The notes under the pieces were generated by a model. It had not been told where the DNA came from. It searched no databases and saw only the letters and a list, made by a program, of their open reading frames with translations. From the NCBI GenBank assembly GCA_001023535.1, contig CP011020.1:248001-312000 (forward strand): DNA of 64,000 bases. Direction: 5' to 3'. Source of the DNA: Pseudomonas chlororaphis. Lineage in GTDB: Bacteria; Pseudomonadota; Gammaproteobacteria; Pseudomonadales; Pseudomonadaceae. This document shows positions 52,278-60,212 of the stretch, piece after piece (the stretch's first letter is position 1; every line of letters begins with the position of its first letter). A program made the translations under genes and the position numbers.

Positions 52278-53591
52278 CTAGACGGGTTTGCTGACCTTCG
52301 GCTGTTCCCAGGTGTGAGCCTGGACCTGGCCGACCGAGGCTCCCGGCTTACCGTCCAGCGTGCGAAGCAACCGGTCGCGATCGCAGGCGTTTTCGCTGAT
52401 GGAGATGACCACCGTGGCGACCGCGTTGCTGGCCAGGCTGGTCAAGGCCCGGGCCTCCGACATGAAGCGGTCGATGCCGATCAGCAAGGCCAGGCCCGCC
52501 AAGGGAATGTCGTGGATCACCGTCAGGGTCGACGCCAGGGCGACGAAACCGGAACCGGTCACGCCTGCCGCGCCCTTGGAGGACAACAGCATGATCGCGA
52601 GCATCGTCACGGTCTGCCCGAGCGTGAGGTCGATGTTGCAGGCCTGGGCAATGAACACCGCCGCCAGGGACAGGTAAATCGCCGTGCCGTCGAGGTTGAA
52701 CGAGTACCCGGTTGGCAGCACCAGGCCCACCACGCCTTTCTTGCACCCCAGCGCCTGCAGTTTTTCCAGCATCCGCGGCATGACCGGTTCGGTGGAAGAT
52801 GTCCCGAGCACCACCAGGAATTCTTCGCGCAAGTAGCGCAGCAGTTTCCAGAGACTGAACCCGTGGGCGCGGCAGATGCCCCCCAGCACCACGATGACGA
52901 AGAACGCACAGGCGATGTACAGCGTCATGATCAGCTTGGCCAGGGAACCCAGCGAGGTGATGCCGTATTGGCCAACGGTGAACGCCAGCGCGCCGAAGGC
53001 ACCTATCGGGGCGAAGCGCATCAGGTAGGAAAAAATCTTGAACACCATGTGCGAGGCGGATTCCAGCACGTCCAGTACCGGCTTGCCGCGCTCGCCGATG
53101 GCCGACAAGGCAAAACCCGAGAGCACCGCGATGAACAGCACCGGCAGCACTTCACCCTTGTTGAAGGCGCCGAGGAACGTGTCGGGAATGATGTGCATGA
53201 AAAACTCGACGACGCCCAGCTTCGCAGCGGAATCGGTGTACTGCGACAGACCCTTGGTGCTCAGTTGGGTCGGGTCGATGTTCATGCCCACGCCGGGCTT
53301 GAACAGGTACACCGCCACCAGGCCGATGATCAGGCTGATCACGGTCAGACCCAGGAACAGCAGCATGGTCTTGCTCAACAAGCGACCCAGGGAGCGTTTA
53401 TCGCTCATGCCGGCGATGCCGGTGACGATCGTGCAGAACACCACGGGCGCGATCATCATCTTGATCAACTTGATGAAGGCATCCCCCAGCGGCTTCAGGG
53501 CGATCGCCTGCTGCGACCAGAAATGTCCGACCAGCACACCCAACAGCACGGCGAGCAGAATCTGGAAGTAGAGCGATTTTACAACTTTCAT
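52278..53591 (-). CDS. dctA: DctA-type C4-dicarboxylate:cation symporter
   Basis: 437 residues from ATG 53591 (GGGTGAT upstream). Glutamate/dicarboxylate symporter family: LGTSSTEPVMPRMLEKL (serine-rich hairpin), GYSFNLDGTAIYLSLAAVFI and SSKGAAGVTGSGFVALAST. Imports succinate, fumarate, malate or related acids with cations. Length agrees with E. coli DctA (428). Second gene of the minus-strand operon after the PrpF-like enzyme. Confidence 0.9.
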   Translation of the reverse strand: MKVVKSLYFQILLAVLLGVLVGHFWSQQAIALKPLGDAFIKLIKMMIAPVVFCTIVTGIAGMSDKRSLGRLLSKTMLLFLGLTVISLIIGLVAVYLFKPGVGMNIDPTQLSTKGLSQYTDSAAKLGVVEFFMHIIPDTFLGAFNKGEVLPVLFIAVLSGFALSAIGERGKPVLDVLESASHMVFKIFSYLMRFAPIGAFGALAFTVGQYGITSLGSLAKLIMTLYIACAFFVIVVLGGICRAHGFSLWKLLRYLREEFLVVLGTSSTEPVMPRMLEKLQALGCKKGVVGLVLPTGYSFNLDGTAIYLSLAAVFIAQACNIDLTLGQTVTMLAIMLLSSKGAAGVTGSGFVALASTLTVIHDIPLAGLALLIGIDRFMSEARALTSLASNAVATVVISISENACDRDRLLRTLDGKPGASVGQVQAHTWEQPKVSKPV

Positions 53592-53647
53592 GGCATCACC
53601 CATTTTTAGAATTGTGCTGATGCAGGAAACGGCAACGATCGGGGAAG

Positions 53648-54730
53648 CTATCCGACGAGTCGTTGAGGCGCCGTGGCGTAGACATAACCGGAAAACAGCC
53701 TGCGTGACGTCCGCACCACCGAGGCACGAATCGTCTCACCCCGGGCGCCGGTGTAGGACAATACAACGTCGATACCGCCACTGGGGTGTTCAATGCGCAC
53801 GTGCTTCAAGCGCGGCTCGCGGGCCTCGCCGAGCAACTGCGCAACCACGCTGCCCTCGGTGACGCAAGCGGTGGCCAGGCCAATGGAGCCCGTGATCGCC
53901 AGCGCCCGATGGCAGTTGTGTGGCATGAAGTAGCGCACCTGGACGGTGCCGCCCGCCTTGGCCGGCGAGACCAGCACCGGCTTGGGGATGACCTTGTCAC
54001 TGACATCACCCAGGCCCATCGCCAGACCCGCTTGCAGGCGCAGGGACTCCAGGCGGCGCAGGAACTCCTTGTCGGCATCCAGCTCAGCCGGGCTTTCGTC
54101 GCCGCGCTTACCCAATTGGCCCGCTTCGACAATCATCATCGGCATGGCCATGTCGATGCAGGTCACGGGGATACCGTCGATCACGTCCTGTCTGTTCCCG
54201 GTCGGGAACAACTTACCGGTCTTGCTGCCCGCCGCATCGAGAAACGTCAGCTGCACCGGCGCAGCCGTGCCAGGGACGCCGTCGATGGCGGTGTCGCCTT
54301 CGTAGCTGACTTTCCCGCCGGGGGTCAGCACTTCGGCGTTCACGAACGTGCCGGTGTTGAGGTTGCGAATGCGCACCTGGGTACGCTCCTGAGACGCCTT
54401 CACCAACCCCTGCTCCACAGCAAAAGGGCCGACGGCGCACAGCATGTTGCCGCAGTTGGGCGCCGTGTCGACCCGCCGCTGGGAGACCATTACCTGGACG
54501 AACAGGTAATCGACATCGGCGTCAGGGTGAAGCGAGGGGCTGACGATGGCGACCTTGCTGGTTTGCGGGCTGCCACCGCCGATACCGTCGATCTCCAGCT
54601 CGTGGCCGGAGCCCATCAGATTGAGCAGCAGCTCGTCACGCTCTTCGATTGCCACGGGCAGATCCCAGGCAAGGAACACCGGGCCCTTGGAGGTACCACC
54701 GCGCATCAGCACACAGGGAATTCGTTGCAT
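53648..54730 (-). CDS. PrpF/GalD-family isomerase (4-oxalomesaconate tautomerase-like)
   Basis: 360 residues, the size of P. putida GalD (about 361). Typical start MQRIPCVLMRGGTSKGPVF, active-site Cys in TAPNCGNMLCAVGPFAV, and FMPHNCHRALAITGSI. The family moves double bonds or tautomerises tricarboxylates: GalD acts on oxalomesaconate from gallate cleavage, PrpF on aconitate-type acids. No gallate dioxygenase lies here, and CitMHS plus DctA are adjacent, so either substrate type is possible. First gene of the operon, divergent from a LysR regulator. Confidence 0.87.
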   Translation of the reverse strand: MQRIPCVLMRGGTSKGPVFLAWDLPVAIEERDELLLNLMGSGHELEIDGIGGGSPQTSKVAIVSPSLHPDADVDYLFVQVMVSQRRVDTAPNCGNMLCAVGPFAVEQGLVKASQERTQVRIRNLNTGTFVNAEVLTPGGKVSYEGDTAIDGVPGTAAPVQLTFLDAAGSKTGKLFPTGNRQDVIDGIPVTCIDMAMPMMIVEAGQLGKRGDESPAELDADKEFLRRLESLRLQAGLAMGLGDVSDKVIPKPVLVSPAKAGGTVQVRYFMPHNCHRALAITGSIGLATACVTEGSVVAQLLGEAREPRLKHVRIEHPSGGIDVVLSYTGARGETIRASVVRTSRRLFSGYVYATAPQRLVG

Positions 54731-54896
54731 AACACAGACTCTTGTTGATCAATCGGAGCAATTGATGTCTTGATTGCAAGAGTCGCAGCCTTTAAAAATT
54801 GTTTCCAATGCAAATATCAGCGCCATTATTTCATTTCATGCATGACTACTGGCGATTCTCCCACGCGCGAACAAGTCTTTTCAGCGGGACAAAACG

Positions 54897-55787
54897 ATGC
54901 AATATGAACTCAACGACATTCGTTCTTTCGTAAAAATCGCCGAACTGGGAAGCTTTCATGAAGCCGCCGATGCGTTGCACCTGTCCCAGCCGGCGTTAAG
55001 CCGCCGGATGAAAAAACTCGAGGAAGGATTGGGCACCGCCCTGCTCGACCGCACCACAAGACGGGTCAGCCTCACCAGCGTGGGCCGGGACTTTTTGCCC
55101 AAGGCCCGGCGCCTGCTGGATGATTTCGACGACTCGATCCTCAACATCCGCGAACTCGCCGAGCGGCAGAGTGGCCGGGTTACCCTCGCCTGCATCCCGA
55201 CCGCGGCCTTCTACTTCCTGCCCTCGGTCATCCGTCTCTACAACGAACGCTATCCGCAGATCCGCATCCGCCTGCTGGATCTCAGCGCCAACGAAGGGCT
55301 GGAGGCGGTCCTGCGGGGCGAAGCCGATTTCGGCATCAACATGATGAGCGGCCAGCACCCCGACATAGAGTTCGTGCCATTGGTCAACGAGCCCTTTGTC
55401 CTGGCGTGCCGCCGCGATCATGAATTGGCCAAGCGCAGCGCGGTGACCTGGTCGGAACTGAGTCATTACCGCCTTATCGGCGTCGGTCGCCTCAGCGGCA
55501 ACCGGATGCTGCTGGACCACGCGCTATCGGGCTTGAGCTGGCGCCCGCAGTGGTTCTATGAGGTCCAGCACCTGTCGACATCGCTGGGCCTGGTGGAGGC
55601 CGGGCTCGGCGTCTCGGCCATGCCGAGCCTGGCGATGCCGGCCGAGGATCACCCCACGCTGGTCAGTGTCCCGCTGATCGAACCGGTGGTGAACCGGTCG
55701 CTGGGGCTGGTGTATCGACGGGGAGCATCGCTGTCACCGGCGGCGGAAAAATTCGTCTCGATCCTGCTCGAACAATGGGAACGATGA
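54897..55787 (+). CDS. LysR-family regulator of the tricarboxylate operon
   Basis: 296 residues. HTH FHEAADALHLSQPALSRRMK and LLDRTTRRVSLTSVG, then a substrate-binding domain ending FVSILLEQWER. It is divergent from the PrpF/GalD-like gene across 166 bp, the usual layout for a LysR activator and its operon. It could respond to a di- or tricarboxylate. Assignment by position. Confidence 0.86.
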   Translation: MQYELNDIRSFVKIAELGSFHEAADALHLSQPALSRRMKKLEEGLGTALLDRTTRRVSLTSVGRDFLPKARRLLDDFDDSILNIRELAERQSGRVTLACIPTAAFYFLPSVIRLYNERYPQIRIRLLDLSANEGLEAVLRGEADFGINMMSGQHPDIEFVPLVNEPFVLACRRDHELAKRSAVTWSELSHYRLIGVGRLSGNRMLLDHALSGLSWRPQWFYEVQHLSTSLGLVEAGLGVSAMPSLAMPAEDHPTLVSVPLIEPVVNRSLGLVYRRGASLSPAAEKFVSILLEQWER

Positions 55788-55802
55788 TCCTGCCTCTGTG
55801 GG

Positions 55803-56465
55803 TTATGGGGTGGTGCTCAGGCGCATCGATCCGTTGTCCTCCAGGCGAACGCCCAGCCCGCGATAGTCGCGGATCTGCCCGTGGACAGTGTCCATCGGGT
55901 GCGTATGGGTCGCCGTCACCACCATCACGTCCGCTCCCGCCGCCTCGCCCGCGCGAATGCCGGCCTCGGCGTCCTCGAACACCAGGCACTCCCCTGGATT
56001 CACCTGGAGCCGTTCTGCGGCCAGTCGGTAGCAGGTGGGGTCGGGCTTGCCATCGCTTACGTCTTCGGCGGTGACCATCACTGCCGGGCGCGGTATCCCA
56101 GCCGCTTCCATGCGACGCAAGGCCAAGGCCATGGGCGCCGAAGTGACGATTGCCCATTGCGCCGGCGGCAGGCTTTGCAGGAACGCCAGCGCACCGGGCA
56201 CGGGCACCACGCCCTCGACGTCCTCGATTTCCTCCCGGGTGATCTGCTCGGCCTCGGCCGCCGCGTCCACACCCGGCAGGTGCTGGCGGGCGATGGTGTC
56301 GATGGCGCGCACCCCATGGATCGTCGGCAGGAACGTGACCACGTCCACACCGTGACGTTGGGCCCAGCGGGTCCAGATCCGCTCGGCGGCGGCAATAGAA
56401 TTGAGCAGCGTGCCATCCATGTCGAAAAGGAATGCGCGGTAGGCCGTGGATGAGTGCTGTACAGA
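55803..56465 (-). CDS. HAD-family phosphatase
   Basis: 220 residues from ATG 56465 with AAGGA upstream. HAD motifs: I FLFDMDGTLLNS, II IVTSAP, III DGKPDPTCY, IV LVFEDAEAGIRAG. The cap and sequence resemble sugar-phosphatase members (YfbT/YniC type). Substrate not determinable. Convergent with the LysR gene, with a 15-bp gap. Confidence 0.85.
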   Translation of the reverse strand, partial: SVQHSSTAYRAFLFDMDGTLLNSIAAAERIWTRWAQRHGVDVVTFLPTIHGVRAIDTIARQHLPGVDAAAEAEQITREEIEDVEGVVPVPGALAFLQSLPPAQWAIVTSAPMALALRRMEAAGIPRPAVMVTAEDVSDGKPDPTCYRLAAERLQVNPGECLVFEDAEAGIRAGEAAGADVMVVTATHTHPMDTVHGQIRDYRGLGVRLEDNGSMRLSTTP

Positions 56466-56535
56466 CATGGGAATCCTTGGGTTATCAAACTGCAAAAAAA
56501 AGCGCCGCCCTTGTGGGGGCCTTGGGTTGCCTGGG

Positions 56536-57885
56536 CTATACCAGCCGCTCGATCCGCTGATGCTGCCAGACCCGCTTGTAGTACACCGTTTGCAGCAACA
56601 GCATGCTCAGGTAAGCCACCGGAAATGCCATCCATACGCCTTGCAGGCCGAAGTGTGCGTCCAGCAGGTAGGCCACCGGCACCTCCACCCCGACGATGCA
56701 GAAGATCGAGATCGCCACCGGCACCAGCACCGTGCCGCTGGCGCGCATGATGCCGCCGACCACCGCCTGGAAGCCGAACACCAGCAAACTCCAGAGCATG
56801 ATGTGCAACAGGTGTTCGGCCTGGACCCGCGCCGCCGGATCGGTGATGAACAACCCCAGCAGCCAATGGGACAACAGATACCCCAGCACCACCAGCCCGC
56901 CGGTGAGCCAGACGTTGACCAGCAGCCCCGTGCGCAGGATCGGCCCAAGCCGCTCCAGCCGACCGGCGCCGATGGCCTGGGCGCCCAGGATCGTCGCGGT
57001 GATGGCGATCGACAGCGCCGGGAACTGCACGTAATTGACGATCTGCGTCACCGCGCCATACGCCGCCGTGGCCTGGGAACCGTGGCGATTGACCAGCGCC
57101 AGGATCACCAGCTCCGACACCGAGATCACCACCATCTGCAACCCGGTGGGCAAACCGATGCCCAACACTTTGCCGAGGATCTCGCGGTCCAGGCGCATTG
57201 CCGCGAACAACGCGCGATCCGGCGCCAAAGGGTGCTCACGGCGGTTCAGGCGCCAGGCCAGCATGACCATGGCCGAGGCCGTGCCCACCAGGCCCGCCAT
57301 GGCCGCACTCTGGATGCCCATCTGCGGCAACCCCAGCCAGCCCCGGATCAATGCCGGGGTCAGCAGCAGCCCGACGCCGGTGGACACCAGCAACGCCAAC
57401 AGCGGCGACAGCGTATCGCTCACGCCACGCAGCAATTGGGTGAACAGCACGAACACCAGCAGCATCGGCAACAGCCACATCATCACTCGGGCATACGAAA
57501 CGGCCTCGTCCAGCACATCCGCCGGGGTCCCCAACCCCTGCAACGCCTGACGCGCGAAAACACTGCCGAGCACTGCCGCCACCAAGCCGATGATCGCCCC
57601 CAGCAGCAACGTCGAACCGGCCACCGCCTTGACCGTTCCGGTTTCGCCGGCGCCATAGGCCTGCCCGATCAGCACCCCTGCCCCCGCACCCAGGCCAATC
57701 ACCAGCGCAATGAAGAAAAACACGATGGGGAACATCCCCGACACCGCCGCCAGGGACTGGGTGCCCAGCATCTGGCCGATGTAGATGCTGTTGAACGTGC
57801 CGGACATCGATTGCAGGAAGTTGGATAGGACCATGGGGGCCAGGAACAGCAGGTAGGTTTTCCAGAGGGGCGGGGTTGGCAGCAT
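56536..57885 (-). CDS. MATE-family multidrug/metabolite exporter
   Basis: 449 residues, twelve membrane helices in two homologous halves. FLAPMVLSNFLQSMSGTFNS and VLIGQAYGAGETG in the first half and AQAIGAGRLERLG in the second match the MATE pattern. Exports cationic drugs or metabolites with Na+ or H+. ATG 57885 begins LPTPPLWKTYLL. It has its own promoter region. Confidence 0.87.
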   Translation of the reverse strand: MLPTPPLWKTYLLFLAPMVLSNFLQSMSGTFNSIYIGQMLGTQSLAAVSGMFPIVFFFIALVIGLGAGAGVLIGQAYGAGETGTVKAVAGSTLLLGAIIGLVAAVLGSVFARQALQGLGTPADVLDEAVSYARVMMWLLPMLLVFVLFTQLLRGVSDTLSPLLALLVSTGVGLLLTPALIRGWLGLPQMGIQSAAMAGLVGTASAMVMLAWRLNRREHPLAPDRALFAAMRLDREILGKVLGIGLPTGLQMVVISVSELVILALVNRHGSQATAAYGAVTQIVNYVQFPALSIAITATILGAQAIGAGRLERLGPILRTGLLVNVWLTGGLVVLGYLLSHWLLGLFITDPAARVQAEHLLHIMLWSLLVFGFQAVVGGIMRASGTVLVPVAISIFCIVGVEVPVAYLLDAHFGLQGVWMAFPVAYLSMLLLQTVYYKRVWQHQRIERLV

Positions 57886-57944
57886 GGGAACTCATGAGGG
57901 CAGGTTCAAAATCCAATGCCAGGTAATTTAGCGCAATCGGCACT

Positions 57945-58075
57945 TGTGGCGAGGGGATTTATCCCCGTTGGGTTGCGAAGCGACCCTGACAAGCTGAAAT
58001 CAATACATCTCTCGTACCGAGTCGTCAGGTGTGGGGCCGCTTCGCAGCCCATCGGGGATAAATCCCCTCGCCACA
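57945..58075. repeat. Second-type REPIN (TGTGGCGAGGGGATTTATCC family)
   Basis: TGTGGCGAGGGGATTTATCC begins at 57945 and extends through GGGTTGCGAAGCG. The inverted arm GCTTCGCAGCCCATCGGGGA then AAATCCCCTCGCCACA ends at 58075. Different sequence class from the REPs at 19-27 kb. It takes up much of the 396-bp gap before the chemotaxis genes; nothing else is seen there. Confidence 0.85.
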
Positions 58076-58281
58076 GGGGATCGCGTGCACAAATGGCTTC
58101 GTCGGTCCGGCTCGACAATTGAGAGACAGCGTCTAGTCTGAGATAGCACAGTGCCACGCGCTGCGTAGGTCATTGCCTACAGCGGTCGGAATCGGACGAC
58201 TGGTCTTCAAGTCTGACCAGGGGTCGCAGATAACCAGTTATTCGCCAATAACCTGTAGCAACACTGTTCAAGGACCGAACC

Positions 58282-59499
58282 ATGACGTCGTATTCACACG
58301 GTCATTCCTTTACCTCTATCCAACCACGCCTGCTCTGGAACCCCGTGCTCGTGGCCGCCGTCGCAAGCATCGGCGTGCTGCTGCTCAACGGCCTGAGCGG
58401 GCAGAACATTGCGTTGAGCGCGGTGATCCTGGCCTTGGGTATTGCCGCGGGCGTGTGGGGCGCGCGGACGCAGCGCCGGCAGTTCGACCGTGCATTCGCC
58501 GCGGCCACTGCCCAGCATGAACGGCACGCCAGCGAGCAGCGCTCCCACCACTCCAACACGCAACTCAACGAAGTGGTCCTGGGCGCCATGCCGATCTGGG
58601 CCAAGCAAGTGGAGAGCTCCCGGCAGCAGACCGAAACCGCGATCGTCTCGCTGACCAGCCGCTTCACCGGTATCTCCTCCCGCCTGGAAGACACCGTGCA
58701 AGCCTCGCAGCAAGCCGCCGGCGAACTGGCCGGCAGTGGCAGCGGCGGTGCCGTGCAGGTGCTCGCCCAAAGTGAAAGCGAGCTGGTCCAGCTCATCGAC
58801 ATCTTGAGAACAGCCCAGACCAGCCGCGATGAAACCCTGGCCCAGGTGCGCAACCTGACCGCCTACACTGGCGAGCTGCGGACCATGGCCGCCGACGTCG
58901 CGGCGATTGCCGCCCAGACCAACCTGCTGGCCCTCAACGCCGCCATCGAAGCCGCCCGTGCCGGTGAAGCCGGGCGTGGTTTTGCGGTGGTGGCCGACGC
59001 CGTGCGCAGCCTGTCGAGCAAGTCCAGCGAGACCGGCCAGCAGATGTCGGCCAAGGTCGACATCATCAACACCGCCATTACCCAACTGGTCCAGGCCGCC
59101 TCCAGCGGCGCAGACCAGGACAGTCATTCGGTCAGCGCCTCCGAGCAAAGCATCCAGCGCGTGCTGGAGCGCTTCAAGAGCGTGACCGGGCGCCTGGCCG
59201 ATTCGGCCGAGCTGCTGCAACAGGAAAGCTTCGGGATCCGCGACGAACTCACCGAAGTGCTGGTCAGCCTGCAATTCCAGGATCGGGTCAGCCAGATCCT
59301 CAGCCACGTGCGCGACAACATCGAAGACCTGCATGTGCACTTGCAGCAGGCCAGCCAGTCGCCCGACCAAGCCGTCGCCATCGATGCCCCCCAATGGCTG
59401 GCGCGCATGGAAACCACTTATGCCACCGACGAGCAACGCCGCAACCACCACGGCGACTCGAGCGTGCAGCAAGCTTCACAGGAAATAACCTTCTTCTAG
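58282..59499 (+). CDS. Methyl-accepting chemotaxis-type protein without ligand domain
   Basis: 405 residues, AAGGA upstream. Two adjacent hydrophobic helices (about 19-58) with almost nothing between them, so there is no periplasmic sensor and no evident HAMP. The cytoplasmic part carries the signalling tip [20 protein letters not shown] and [14 protein letters not shown]. Near the C-terminus [14 protein letters not shown] is typical of membrane or cytoplasm-sensing receptors of accessory systems. First of the cluster with CheY, STAS and CheA. It may sense membrane state or an intracellular cue. Confidence 0.82.
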   Translation: MTSYSHGHSFTSIQPRLLWNPVLVAAVASIGVLLLNGLSGQNIALSAVILALGIAAGVWGARTQRRQFDRAFAAATAQHERHASEQRSHHSNTQLNEVVLGAMPIWAKQVESSRQQTETAIVSLTSRFTGISSRLEDTVQASQQAAGELAGSGSGGAVQVLAQSESELVQLIDILRTAQTSRDETLAQVRNLTAYTGELRTMAADVAAIAAQTNLLALNAAIEAARAGEAGRGFAVVADAVRSLSSKSSETGQQMSAKVDIINTAITQLVQAASSGADQDSHSVSASEQSIQRVLERFKSVTGRLADSAELLQQESFGIRDELTEVLVSLQFQDRVSQILSHVRDNIEDLHVHLQQASQSPDQAVAIDAPQWLARMETTYATDEQRRNHHGDSSVQQASQEITFF

Positions 59500-59510
59500 G
59501 AGAGCCGTTC

Positions 59511-59879
59511 ATGGCTAAAAGTGTATTGGTTGTCGACGACTCGGCGAGCGTTCGGCAGGTTGTCGGCATCGCGTTGAAAAGTGCCGGCTACGACGTGATC
59601 GAGGCCAGCGATGGCAAGGACGCGCTGGGCAAGCTGACCGGTCAGAAAGTCCACCTGATCATCAGCGACGTGAACATGCCGAACATGGACGGCATCACCT
59701 TCGTCAAGGAGGTCAAGAAGCTGGCCAGCTACAAGTTCACGCCGATCATCATGCTGACCACCGAGTCCCAGGAATCGAAGAAGCAGGAAGGCCAGGCGGC
59801 CGGGGCCAAGGCCTGGGTGGTCAAGCCGTTCCAACCGGCGCAGATGCTGGCGGCGGTGTCCAAACTGATTCTGCCCTGA
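59511..59879 (+). CDS. CheY-like response regulator
   Basis: 122 residues from ATG 59511 with AGGAGA upstream. Receiver only: VVDDSASVRQ, Asp in LIISDVNMPNMDG, Thr in MLTTES, Lys in VVKPF. It starts 12 bp after the receptor stop and lies upstream of the STAS and CheA genes, so it is the phosphoacceptor of this CheA. Confidence 0.9.
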   Translation: MAKSVLVVDDSASVRQVVGIALKSAGYDVIEASDGKDALGKLTGQKVHLIISDVNMPNMDGITFVKEVKKLASYKFTPIIMLTTESQESKKQEGQAAGAKAWVVKPFQPAQMLAAVSKLILP

Positions 59880-59894
59880 AGGCCGGAGGCTGCA

Positions 59895-60179
59895 ATGCCG
59901 TTGTTGTACGAAACCGTCGATGACACCGCGCAGGTGCAGATTGACGGTGAGCTGACGATCTACACCGCCGCCGACCTGTCCGCACAGTGGCTGCCCCACC
60001 TGGGGGCCACGCCGCGCATGGAGGTGGATCTGTCACAGGTCACTGAAATGGACGGCGCCGGTCTGCAACTGCTGCTGATGGTGCTGCGCGAGGCGCCGAA
60101 GGCCGGCACCCACCTGACCGTTACCGGTCGCAGCAAAGCCGTCACCGAAACACTCGAGCTGTGCAACCTGCCGGCCTAG
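59895..60179 (+). CDS. STAS-domain protein
   Basis: 94 residues from ATG 59895, GGAGG upstream (AAGGCCGGAGGCTGCA). Anti-sigma-antagonist-like STAS fold: VQIDGELTIYTAADLSAQ, VDLSQVTEMDGAGLQLLL, where the Asp-Gly-Ala replaces the usual phosphorylatable Ser (D-S-A/S-G). It probably acts as a scaffold or switch within the chemosensory complex. Confidence 0.8.
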   Translation: MPLLYETVDDTAQVQIDGELTIYTAADLSAQWLPHLGATPRMEVDLSQVTEMDGAGLQLLLMVLREAPKAGTHLTVTGRSKAVTETLELCNLPA

Positions 60180-60212
60180 GCCCCTGCATTGCGGCCCGAC
60201 ACGACAAAGGAT

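Noticed and set aside
53648..54730. Gallate degradation operon (galD)
   Set aside because: No gallate dioxygenase, hydratase or aldolase in the window; only the isomerase and transporters are present.
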